64,000 bases of DNA from Echinarachnius parma (lineage: Eukaryota > Echinodermata > Echinoidea > Clypeasteroida > Echinarachniidae). The stretch covers positions 40,928 to 104,927 of the forward strand of contig JBAMJV010009074.1 of assembly GCA_037951105.1 (NCBI GenBank). The letters run 5' to 3'. Within the stretch, counting starts at the first letter, position 1. Each line of letters begins with the position of its first letter. Positions 1 through 9,749 of the stretch are shown piece after piece. The translations under genes were made by a program, and so were the position numbers. Below the pieces are notes generated by a model that ran no database searches, was not told the origin of the DNA, and saw only the letters and a program-made list of their open reading frames with translations.

Positions 1-492
1 GTATTATGTAGGCAATCTTGTTCATGATATGCTTTTTGTCCATCGATCTGCACTAGCTCGTATTTTTAACAAACACAATAAACTCATTGATGCTCTTTGC
101 TGTTTTCCCCTATGTTCACAATAGGAATATGTTCATATTTTCTAATATTTTACACAATTCTCGTTTATCTAGCAGAGATACTTCAACTGATCTTTCTAAC
201 TGTATTCAAACTAATGTACTAACATCATTATTATTTTATTGTGATAGGTTGTCTGAATATGTTATATATTATAATTTTGCTGTTTCTTTTTAAACCAATT
301 TCATATTTGGAATTTTTTTGCGTGAAAATAAATGCTACCATGCTAGAGACTGCAACAGCGAGCTATGAACACGGAATGGAATTAAGATCCTGATCACCTG
401 AATGCAAATATTATATCCTTCCTCACAATCATACGCTATATTTTCGCTCGTCACTTCTATTACATGAAATCAAAACACAACCAGCATCTACC

Positions 493-931
493 CTCGGGGT
501 GGGGGGCACTCATGCATAATCGAGAACGGGTATGTGCCGCTTAAAAGAATCCCGTTTTCACACCCCATTGCCGCTCTAAAGATATCCGATTTTCAAAAGT
601 TGCCATTCCATAGACCCCCGGAATGACTTGGATAGGTAGTTAAGTAGCGCCAAGTCCATTATTCTTCTTCTAGTCAGCTCCTTGGACCACCATTTGGGCT
701 TTTGTGAGGGTCTCCGTAGGTCTTTGGTAGCTCCAAGTCTATGTAATTTGTAGTTTTAGTCTGCTCCTTAGACCCCTTAACTCACGTTTTAGGGTTTTTG
801 TAGCTCCAAAGACCCTATATTTTATGCGTGTAGTCAGCTCTTAGGACCCCCATTTAAGAGTTCCGTGCGGCACACCCCCGTCTAAAATCAATTTCGAGCG
901 CCCCCCCCCCCCCCCCCCACCCCCCGGGGTG
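493..931. mobile_element. Non-autonomous element with G-rich inverted ends
   Basis: The left end reads CTCGGGGTGGGGGGCACTC. The right end is its approximate reverse complement with an expanded C tract (18 C, then A, then more C). The related copy at 19.76 kb runs from its ACCAGCGTCT-like sequence straight into GTATTAAACTA without this segment, which marks it as an insertion. Internally about three imperfect repeats of roughly 85 bp recur, based on 'TAGTCAGCTCCTTGGACC' and 'TAGCTCCAAG'. No coding capacity is seen and the superfamily is unclear. Confidence 0.6.
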
Positions 932-1837
932 TATTAAACTATGTAAATTGCCCTTTTGTTTGTGCATGCAAGTGCCTCTTTTATTCTTCCTTCAAATATG
1001 TTATATGATAATTTGACCCTATGAAACTATTTGCGTAATAAAAAATACTGTTGCCAGGTCGGGCACGACCAGGGCAAGCGATGCTAGGGACTACGCGACG
1101 TTTGCATACACTACGAAAGTACGAATACCCTGTGTTGTCATGCAGTGCGATGTTCGCACATTCGTAACGCTGCTGTGTTCAACACAGCAATACGAATTTA
1201 AGCAATTGCTTGAACTTGATCTTTTGCTTGCCAAGCTCTTACTTGTGCTTTAATGTAAAATTCCACTCCGAAAACCCCTTTCCATTGCTAGAAAGACCAA
1301 TTAACACTGCCCACGGTCATCCCAGTCACTAATGATCATTTCTCACAAGATCCAGAAGATTTCAAAACAAACCTCCTCCTCAATCCAGCGAACCGCTCCT
1401 GTGCGTATCGCCATATTTGAACGAGACCGCCAGATTGGTGACGTACAATGCGAGCTGGCTAATCAGAGATTTTGATTGGTCAATTACAGTTCGCCAAGTA
1501 TTGTTGTTCATTAAAAATATATATATATTATTGTATCACCAATATTTAGTGATTCTATTGACAACAATTAAATATAGATTTGAAATATTAGTTGCATTGT
1601 TAAAATGTAATATAATAGTGTAATATAACAAATATGTTAGACCAAAGCTATAAATATCCAAATTGACAATTTTGCAATCAGCTATCAGCTTTTGCAATCA
1701 TGAGCCTATTCAATTCGCTTTCGATCGATCGCGTAAATTGTATAGCACATATAGCGCATCCTACATAAAATCCCGTGCTTGGTATAATGTATAGTATCTC
1801 CATCAGCTATTACAACTTGCCTAAGTAATTCTAACTC

Positions 1838-2182
1838 TTATATCTTCCGATTGCTATGTTCATTTGCAAAGTTTACGGACTCGATCCTTCGCATGAGCAG
1901 TTCTCGCAAGTGTGGTTGGAAACAATCCGGGGTGAAGTGATCTGAACAAACGACATGATTTCTGTCACATTTGTGGGTCCTTATGCTAAATTTCACCGAT
2001 CTGAGCGCAGCTAGCCATTTTTCACATCTTTTTCGAACCTCTATTGGAGTCGGAATTCTAAAAAAGTTATTCCTTCTCTTCCTAGAAGAATTAAAAAACA
2101 ACATTATCGTGTGTAATAAAATGGCAGATGTGCGAAGGTGCCAGCTCGCATGTGACGTCACACAATCGATAGTATCGGCCAA
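1838..2182 (-). pseudogene. Partial THAP zinc-finger reading frame, copy 1
   Basis: The 114-residue frame contains the C-terminal half of a THAP-type C2CH finger: IPTP, a conserved tryptophan in KWLAAL, then VCSDHFTPDCFQ, where the CxxH pair and the following Phe match the family. The N-terminal CxxC pair is not visible in this frame. It is either on an unseen exon or lost. THAP domains bind DNA and are common in P-element-type transposases and in host factors derived from them. The frame is duplicated at 11781-12125 with few changes, so it travels with the repeat. A TGACGTCA site overlaps its start region at 2153-2160. It is more likely transposon-derived than a host gene. Confidence 0.6.
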
Positions 2183-2264
2183 AAATGTAGTATCGTTAAT
2201 GCCCCATGTACGTATTTAAATATGGCGAAGGTGCGATTGGCGATACTCAAACTGGTGTCGTTTC

Positions 2265-2524
2265 ACTGGGCCATATGCAGAAAAGGTAGCAATTGCTTGT
2301 GCTAGCCTTTTGCTTGAATCGGTATGCATACAAACAAGCAATTGCTTGCAAGCTACAGCTTTTGCTTACAAGCACAACCAATTGTTACTGCTCTTAAGCA
2401 ATTGCTAACCAAACAAGCAATTGCTTAAAACCGTATGCATAAAACAAACCTTTTACTTGTCTTGATAAGCAATTGCTTGCGTTTTTTCAAGCACCTCCAG
2501 ACCAGCTTGAGGTCTTGCTTGCTC
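2265..2524. repeat. GCAATTGC-palindrome repeat
   Basis: The 260 bp begins GGGCCATATGCAGAAAAGG and contains many copies or variants of AAGCAATTGCTT and GTATGCATA. It matches 18915-19172 over its whole length. It adjoins the truncated 5' end of the LINE at about 2525. No coding potential is seen. Confidence 0.75.
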
Positions 2525-3518
2525 AGGACCATATTCTATATAACATGGATAAAGGAAATTTTTGCTGTGGTGTTTTTATGGATCTATCCAAGGCATTTGA
2601 CACCATCGACCACCACATTCTTTTAAAAAATTAAATTTATATGGACTTAGAGGTATTCCTTTACAGTTGTTCCATAATTGTTTACCTAATAGAAAACAAT
2701 ATGTGATGGTAGATGGTGTTGAATCAGAATATTTAAATGTAGACATTGGTGTACCACAAGGTTCTGTTCTAGGTCCACTTTTATTTTAGATTTATGTAAA
2801 TGATATGATTAAAACTTGTTTAAAAATGTTTAAAGTTTTCACTTTTTGCCGATGACACTGTTGTATTGTATTCCCATAAAAATGTAAATTTACTTATATC
2901 AACAATGAATCAAGAGTTAGAAAAGCTCAATGAGTGGTTTAAATCGAACAAGCTGTTTTTAAACTTTACGAAGACCAAATATATTATTTTTCGTTCTAAA
3001 AATAAAAAAATTGCATGTGATATTGATCCTATCATAATGGAGAATAGTGTTATTGAAAGAACTGAGATGATAAACTGTTTAGGTATTATTATTCATGAAT
3101 CGTTAGATTGGAAACATCATATTGTTAATATGTCCTCTAAGCTATCAAGAAGTATAGGTGTGTTTTATAAATTAAAAACCTTTTTACCTCTCAAGGTATT
3201 GTTTTATATTTATAACGCTATTATATTACCACATTTAAAATATTGTAATGAAATATGGGGAAATACATATGAAGCTCATACTAATAAGTTATTTTTGCTC
3301 CAGAAACGTGCCATACGTATAATAACAAACAGTAAATTTGATACCCACTCACTTCCCCTTTTTGTAAATGTAAAGACTCTTCCATTGTTTCATCTTGTAA
3401 AATTGAATACATTAATTTGTATGTTTAAATTTCATAGAGGAATCCTCCCTGTAATATTTGATGATATGTTTAAGACTAATGATTTTGTTCATACGTATCC
3501 CACTCGTAGCTGTCATAA
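2525..3518 (+). pseudogene. LINE reverse transcriptase, 5'-truncated, first part
   Basis: Translation shows reverse-transcriptase blocks in order: motif A (FMDLSKAFDTIDHHIL), the GVPQGSVLGPLLF block, then a catalytic ADDT block that is present but in a shifted frame, with stops near 2630 and 2790. From 2866 a 218-residue open stretch continues through the thumb-like region (LNFTKTKYIIF, PHLKYCNEIWG, LQKRAIRII). It is interrupted at the TAA at 3516-3518 by a 3476 bp element, and coding resumes at 6998. The family looks like a CR1/L2/Jockey-type LINE. The endonuclease and N-terminal half are absent, as expected for 5' truncation during retrotransposition. Confidence 0.85.
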
Positions 3519-4023
3519 AGCTGGGTTCCCACTGCCGATCAGATCAACTCGATCAAGCCCGATCAGGCTATTTTGGCATATTTTTGCCTGTTCGGGCTTG
3601 CTCGGCAAGGGCGATCGGGGTCGATCTACCTTGATCGGCATGGTCCCGCTCCCTACACGAATATTTGTGACAGTCAAAAATCTTCGTGTAGGGGTCGAGA
3701 AGGCAAGCGATCGAACAGCGATCGTGTATTGATCGAGTGGAGGTCTAGCTGGTCGGGAAACGATCGTATAGAGATCTAGTTTGGTCTGGATGGATTTTTT
3801 CCACCGATCATCTCGATCTATACTCGACTACGACACGATTGGTTCCCGATCAACTCGATCATGGTTCGATCTGTTTTTATTAACAACTCGACCGATACAC
3901 GAGCGCTACGCGACTTCCTTAAACCGCTACTCTCATTTTTTGACTGCTACTCGAGCGCACTCGATCACATCCCGAGCAGGAAGAGCTAAATGTAGAATGT
4001 GCACTACTGCTGACATTGAGTGA

Positions 4024-4035
4024 GATGATGGTGAC

Positions 4036-4076
<41 letters not shown>

Positions 4077-4107
4077 CGACGATGATAATAATGATGATGA
4101 TGATGAA
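4024..4107. repeat. (GATGAT)n microsatellite
   Basis: An imperfect run of GAT/GAC triplets lies inside the TAA-flanked element. It produces a spurious poly-serine frame on the minus strand. Confidence 0.9.
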
Positions 4108-4263
4108 TTTGTGATCAAATAAATCAACATTTAAAAAATGTTTCTCACCTTACTTTTTCTAGAAATTGTCTTTTAAATATTGATGCAGAATATCATGCGA
4201 GTATTAGACATCATGAATCATGACCTTTTCTATTTTAGTATAAAGAGATTTTTTAAATGTTAA

Positions 4264-4796
4264 AGGGGTAGTTTAGTTTTGGTAAGGCTAAACTTTAATA
4301 GCCAAAACCTCACACATTAACATTATAAACTAATAGTTATAACTCCACCATGCTCGAAAGGTATACAAAATTACAAGCGACTAGGTAAAAAGCCTGTTAT
4401 CATTCAAAAAGAGCAATTAAAACACAAGAGGGTGCTTTTTAAAAAGGCATTGGTTTCAACCATTTTTCATACAAAATTATGTATGTGATGTTGTATTGAT
4501 ATAATTATTAAATAGCGAGATCATCAACAACTTTTTTAAAAAACACGCTTTTGACATTTTTTTAAAAAAGTGCAAGCATTTTTTTTCTACATATCATCTA
4601 ATTATTTGGGCCCCAAATAATTATAAGATCAGTTATATTTATTTATATTTTAGCCGTTTCTGGTCGATTTTGACCAAATAAAGCTCATTCTGCCATTATA
4701 ATTGCATGTTCTCTCAAATTCGACACTCAGTTTTTCATTACCTCAGAAAACATTTTTTCTGTGCAGCGCCCTCTCTACCAAAACTAAACTACCCCT
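4264..4796. mobile_element. TTAA-flanked MITE, family A
   Basis: The 533 bp has inverted ends AGGGGTAGTTTAGTTTTGGT and its complement, and is flanked by TTAA (4260-4263, 4797-4800). The neighbouring tandem unit has a single uninterrupted TTAA at 5512-5515 in the same context, which is the empty site. The same family recurs in the opposite orientation at 46941-47476 and as a diverged foldback at 25267-25947. TTAA duplication is typical of piggyBac and Kolobok elements. No transposase is present. Confidence 0.9.
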
Positions 4797-4950
4797 TTAA
4801 ATTTGTGATAAAATGAAACATTTTGTAAAATCATCGTTTAAACGTCATAAATTTGAATCTAAAACATGATCGTAATGTTGTTTAAACGTTATTGGAATAT
4901 TTTAGCATAATCTTTGATTATGTCAATATAACATCAAGTTTCTGCTTTAA

Positions 4951-5271
4951 AGCCCAAGTCCAGTTTCGGGAAAGTAGCCGAATACATCTATATTGATCAT
5001 TTTTGTTGAATATGTATTGAAATAGGGCTTTTGTGGTCAAAATCTGAACCTAAGCATCGTTAAATACAGAAATATCGGAAGAAATCAGTATTTCGTAATA
5101 CACGTAGCGTACATGACGTATGGGCGATATATATCTATGCCTACATTGCTATATTATGCCTGGATAATCCTATATTAGTATAATTATATTCTTTCACATT
5201 ATTGGTAATAAGAGCTTTCATTTCATTTTTTGAGAGGGGGGGGGGGCGTTTCCAAAACTGGTCTGTACCTT
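4951..5271. mobile_element. TTAA-flanked insertion, second type
   Basis: The 321 bp lies between TTAA at 4947-4950 and 5272-5275. The ends (AGCCCAAGTCCAGTTT and the complement of AACTGGTCTGTACCTT) are only partly inverted. The adjacent tandem unit runs through a single TTAAGGACATTT without this segment, so it is an insertion. It holds a short G run near 5236. Confidence 0.7.
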
Positions 5272-6997
5272 TTAAGGACATTTTGAATATACGTTTATAA
5301 AATGTCCCGCTCTTGCATTTTAAAAACATCAAGGTATGACATTAGTAGTAAATGTTTTATCTAAGAAAAAAAAATCAACATTTAAAAAATGTTTGTCATA
5401 CTTACATTTTCTAGAAAATGTCTTTTAAACATTAATGCAGGATGTCATGCGATTATTATACAGCATGATTCATAACATTTTCTTTTTCAGTATATATAAC
5501 TATTTTTTATGTTAAATTTGTGATAAAATGAAACATTTTGTAAACTCATCTTTAAAACGCCATAAAATGTGAATCTAAAACATTTTAATCGTAATGTTGT
5601 AGAAACGTTTTTGGAATATTGTAGCAAAAACTTAAATTATGTTATTATAACATCAAGTTTATGTGTTAAGGACATTTAAAAAGACTTTTTAAGAATGTTT
5701 CGCTCTTGCATTTTAAAAACATTCAGTCATAGACATTAGAAGTAAATGTTTTTTTAAGGAAAGAAAATACCATTTAAAAATGTTTGTGATATTTACATTT
5801 CATTGAACATGTTGTTTAACAATGAATAAAATACAAATCGAAAACATTTCAGTCCTTATGTTGTTGAAACATTTTTTAAATATTGTAAACAAATCTTAGA
5901 TTTTGTTATCAAAACATCAGGTTGATGTTTTAAAGACATCTTAATTATATACTATTATAATATTTTGTTTTTGCATTGATTACACATTTTATTATCAACA
6001 TTAGAAGTTAATGTTTTTTCTTAAAGGAAAAATCAACATTTAACAAATGTTTGTCATATTTTGTTTCCTGAAAAATGTTGTCTTAACATTTAAAATAGAG
6101 TGGCATTTGTTTTTTTATAAAACATTCCTCACAACATTATTTATCTGAAAATATTATTTCTGTTTTAATATATTGTAAATATGTTTCAAAAATAACATTT
6201 TATTTAATGTTGTATTATTATTATTAAAACATTCACTAAAAAAATATAATGTAACTTAAATATTTGTATACTGTTTGTTAGAAAACATTTGAAGTTAACA
6301 ACTTTGGGACCTTACGGAAATGTTTTTAAAATATTTTGTGTATAGTATAGCTGGGTATAGTATCTTGAAGACATAGCACATCGCAGTTTATTTGTTTGCA
6401 CAGATGTGCAAGGACTTGTTCCATGATAGCTCCGGCAGGGGCGGTCGTGATAGGGAACCCTCAGCGGGATGGCTCTGGGGTGCTGCTTTAAAGGGAAATT
6501 GTGTTACGTTTGTCTTGGTCTTAATCGTAATATTATTATTAATCTTAGTCTAAGTCATTATTGATCCTTGATCTTCGATGATTCAAATACTGATCAAAAG
6601 CGAATACTGTAATATCGGCTGTCGGTAATGACTTCTGCAAACACAACGAATTCACGACTCATCGTCGACTCCTGTACGAGCAGGTCGACCTGCCCGAGTC
6701 GAGTTCGTGTAGAGATCGTGTTGACGTCCAGTTGGTCTAGATGGTCTAGTACATATCGTATAGGGATCGTATATGCATCGGAATGATCGAGTAGAGATCG
6801 GAGTTGTTGTCAAGTATACGTCGTGTAGAAGTCGTGAATGGTCGGATGTGAGTCGTAAAAGATCGAATAGCGGTCGGGAAGAGATCGTGTTTAAGAACGA
6901 TCAAGAATTTGGTCGAGATTGGTCGGGGTAAAAATGTGCCGATGGGGCGATCGAGCTTGATCGAGTTGATCGGATCGGCAGTGGGAACCCACCTTAA

Positions 6998-7470
6998 CCT
7001 CCGCAAACCTATTGTACGTTTAACAACTAGAGCCCATTCTATTCGTTTTACCGGCGTACATGAATGGAATTCCATTAGCAACGATGTTCAATCAAGCTCC
7101 ACTCTTACTCGATTTAAAGCTCTATACAAACGCTATGCATTCAATAATATGTCATCCATGGCTGACTAGATCTCCTTCGATCCTCTTCTCTCTTATCTTT
7201 CCTATCCTGTGTGAATGCGTGTATGAGTGTGATGTGTCTGTGTCTAGTAAATCACTGCTATACATAAACTTGTAATTTTGTACATAATATATATATTTTT
7301 TTTATATCATTTAGTCGTAATGTGTAATTGTTTAATTTTCTGTAATGGGACCTCACATACAAGCACATGCTGCTTCTCCGAGGTCCCGGCTATTATTTAT
7401 AAAATGTTAACTTGATTGTTGATTTTGTATTGTTTTATTTTGCCGAATAAACTGAATCTGAATCTGAATC
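6998..7470 (+). pseudogene. LINE reverse transcriptase C-terminus and 3' UTR
   Basis: This is the second half of the LINE interrupted at 3518. The first codons after the TAA continue the same frame into a C-terminal segment with RAHSIRFTG and HEWNSI, typical of the end of CR1/L2-like ORF2, ending with a stop at about 7169. The 3' UTR contains a hairpin (7347-7387). It ends in a short repeat tail of GAATCT units (about 7450-7469) after GCCGAATAAACT, the usual microsatellite-like tail of such LINEs. Confidence 0.8.
7347..7387 (+). other. Stem-loop in LINE 3' UTR
   Basis: GGGACCTC pairs perfectly with GAGGTCCC (8 bp). An inner AAGCA/TGCTT stem of 5 bp is separated by an internal loop. 3' stem-loops of this sort are recognised by the reverse transcriptase in stringent LINEs. 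That role is inferred here. Confidence 0.6.
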
Positions 7471-7559
7471 AGTAATGAGATCATACACTTGTTGTGACTA
7501 ATACAGTGGGACCAGTCTGAAGTATGTTGAGCAGGAACAGAGGTATTCCCTATCCAAAT

Positions 7560-7890
7560 CCAAATGCACAGCTCCTGATCCAAATAAGTTTCAGCTAACA
7601 TAACACACCTTCTGAGCTTCCTCTGTGAATGGTGAATGGACAACTTGAACCTTCTCTAGGCCAAACCCGTATGTACCTTGGTGGTGGATTTAAAGAAGGA
7701 ACAAACAAGTGTTATACTCTCAGTGAGGTATGTTATGGAAGTTCTAGCCCTTGAATCTACGCAACAGGAGGCTGATACAAGGGGCATACTCCAAACACTA
7801 TACAGTGGCCAAAATGACGGAGTCGTCAGAATAGTTTTTCATACCAATGTCACTGACATCATAAACATGTGTATATATCATAGTTGAATA
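7560..7890 (+). pseudogene. Fragment of a transposon-associated nuclease-like gene family
   Basis: In shifting frames the DNA encodes LLSFLCEW, then YLGGGFKEGTNKCYTL, then QQEADTRGILQTLYS and VRIVFHTNVTDIINMCIYHS. From memory of the family, these blocks (a glycine-rich turn, an EEADTR-like motif and a DTDV-like strand) precede a GCDTTSxFxGKGKK block that resembles the helix-hairpin region of FEN1/XPG-type nucleases. Here the DTDV strand has become NVTD, an acidic residue is lost, and a frameshift lies near 7740. The following block is present at the other locus (14837-15055, minus strand). I do not know an accepted name for the family; it is a decayed copy. Confidence 0.5.
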
Positions 7891-9452
7891 CATATCACCG
7901 ATCTCTCAGAGTTTTGTGTGAGGAGTGAGGGCAGCCAAGAATTGGAATATACTGGCAGTGCAAGATTTGGCAAAAACCAGGCCGATGCAATAACAGATGG
8001 CATTATCACTCAAGCACGATACCTCACCATGTGTACACCACAGACGCTGACCAGTTTGAAGATTCCAATCTCGGAAAATTGAGAGCTTATGAGTTACTGA
8101 ACAACGAGTTGTACAACTCTTGTACATGTAGCTAGTGCCTCCTACAGAGGACGTTTCTCCTGCACCTGAAATGTGCTACTTATGCCATCGAGGAGAATGT
8201 GCTCATTGTCAAGCCAAACATTCCTTCATGTACAGAGTTCGGATGATCCCTGAATGATGATAAAGCAGTTCTAGTGTCATCTACACAGCAAGCCTGAACA
8301 GCAATATCATGTGGAGGTGTCAAAGGGTGTCACAAGAACTGTTTCTGCTTGAAGAAGGCAGTTCCATGTTTCTGAAATCAGCAACAGATTTTCGTAACAT
8401 TTGGCAATTATTTCCAATATTTCACCGTTGTGAAATACAGCCAGATTCCTTGAACAGAGATGAAGGAATATATTGTTTCACTCATGCTTTCCTATGAAGT
8501 CATCAATGTCAAGAGGTCCACCACTATAGCAATAATCAGTGTCATACGCATAAGTGCAGTAACTTTATTGCTATAAGCCCTTTTCCTTTTTTCTTCATGA
8601 GATTCTTATTTTGTGTGTGGAAGTTGTTGAGCTTCATGATTGATTCTTGCCCACTTCGGCTCACTGGAACAATACCATGTATTAAAGTGCCTTCTGACAC
8701 TTTGTTCATGTTGGTGAGGTTGTATAGGTTCAGGAGACTGTCCATTTGATAAGTTGATGAAGGATTGCGTTGTTGCTGTGAACGGTTTGGTTTCCATTGC
8801 TACCGTGACCTTGACTACAGCTCTTTGTCCACCGACGACATGACTTATATTCATGCTGGATAAATTGATGAGTGGAGGTGAATACTTCAACTCTGTGGAG
8901 GTGGCTGCAGTGAGCGGTTTTGTGTAGACGCGTTTTAGTTTCCGCTTTATGTGGACTTCCAGCAGCTAATCCGTGAAGTTGTCCACCTAGGTTGTGTTCC
9001 TAGAAGGTCCTAGAAGACAGAAGCCATTTCTGGGGAAAATCAATAACAACAATACCCCCTTGCAAACTTCACAATGTAACTCTTTTAAGAATTAGTAAGG
9101 GACTCTCTTTTAAACTTGTCATGTATTTAGCCTTCAGACACACCTAAGGTCCATATTGTGTGGGTAATCCTCGATAATGATTATGTTTGGAGTCCATAGG
9201 GTTGGTCCTGTGCCACCCCCGCCCCCCCCCCCCCCCCCCCCTCCACACACACACACACCTTCTCCTGTATAAATTATAAGGGGTGAAATATTAATACATG
9301 ATATTTGTGATGGATTCGTATCATTTTATCGCAATTAAACACATATAAACCAATCATGACATTATAACAACTCATATTCCCATGTATTTCTTTGTTTTGT
9401 ATTGCTTATGTTTTGTATTGTTTATTAATTAAATAGAAGGTGTCATTGATTA
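7891..9452. other. Stretch without a recognisable gene
   Basis: Small open frames only; nothing is recognised. A CA-rich and poly-C tract lies at about 9220-9260. A phrase around 8955-9035 (GTGGACTTCCAGCAGC, then GGTTGTGTTCCTAGAAGG) recurs at about 9800-9885, so the intervening 0.8 kb is bracketed by direct repeats. Confidence 0.5.
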
Positions 9453-9749
9453 ATGATATTCATAGTCATTTCTATTGCAAATCAAGTTTGTAAAGATCTT
9501 AATATAGCTTATTTGTCGTTATTAAGCATTAGTTGCCTTTTATACATAAGTGCTGCATACGAAATTTCACGTCCATGTATGACACATCACTGTGTAACGA
9601 CGTGTGACACAATAACGGAAGATGCAATAATGCTCAACTTCATATCATATGATGCGCATGACTCCAAGGAAGACCTCCTTGAAACAACAAGCTTGTATCA
9701 CCATGCGTTATGGTGTAATTGCGCAAAATGTGTGACTGTGTCTTCATGA
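9453..9749 (+). pseudogene. Short ORF with a CxC/CxxC tail, possibly transposon-derived
   Basis: The 98-residue frame has a hydrophobic start (residues about 1-30) and ends with WCNCAKCVTVSS. A W-C-x-C-x-x-C tail is reminiscent of the C-terminal cysteine motif shared by P2X7-like tails and several transposon-linked proteins. Here it stops before the expected second cysteine cluster. The evidence is weak and this could be a chance frame. Confidence 0.25.

Larger units (their letters stand above)
1..2416. repeat. Long duplicated block, copy 1
   Basis: This stretch is almost the same as 9985-12519, with position 1 matching 9985. The match is broken only by small indels and by a 158 bp insertion in the other copy. 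It carries a G-rich terminal-repeat element (493-931), an AT-rich stretch around 1500-1625, a partial THAP frame on the minus strand (1838-2182) and GCAATTGC-rich DNA from about 2265. More diverged partial copies lie at 16660-18748 and 19255-20215. The left end is cut by the window edge. It is probably an old transposon or a segmental duplicate of one. No complete transposase is visible. Confidence 0.85.
4120..6310. repeat. Internal degenerate tandem repeat of the TAA element
   Basis: Units start at about 4120, 5372, 5765 and 6025 with the phrase CAACATTTAAAAAATGTTT. They run through AT-rich DNA containing AAACATTTT-like words. The first unit is lengthened by two TTAA insertions, whose empty equivalents are visible in the second unit (TTAA at 5512-5515, and the TTAAGGACATTT phrase near 5668). 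No coding is seen. Confidence 0.7.
3519..6994. mobile_element. 3.48 kb TAA-flanked DNA element with phased subterminal repeats
   Basis: The element starts AGCTGGGTTCCCACTGCC and ends with the near-perfect inverted copy. The ends stay similar for about 40 bp. It is flanked by TAA (3516-3518 and 6995-6997) and sits inside a LINE coding region that is collinear on both sides. A 3 bp TWA target duplication is typical of PIF/Harbinger elements, so that is a possible affiliation. The subterminal regions (about 3540-3985 and 6700-6955) are dense in CGAY/RTCG motifs spaced 9-12 bp. The interior is AT-rich tandem repeat without transposase coding, and it carries two TTAA insertions. It appears non-autonomous. 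Confidence 0.8.

Noticed and set aside
3573..4130. Small frames at 3573-3779, 3781-4023 and the poly-serine frame at 3933-4130
   Set aside because: They lie in the phased CGAY arm and the GAT microsatellite of the TAA element; composition explains them.
6746..7275. Frames at 6746-7081 (minus) and 7060-7275 (plus)
   Set aside because: The first is a shadow of the phased arm and LINE; the second is an alternative frame of the LINE C-terminus.
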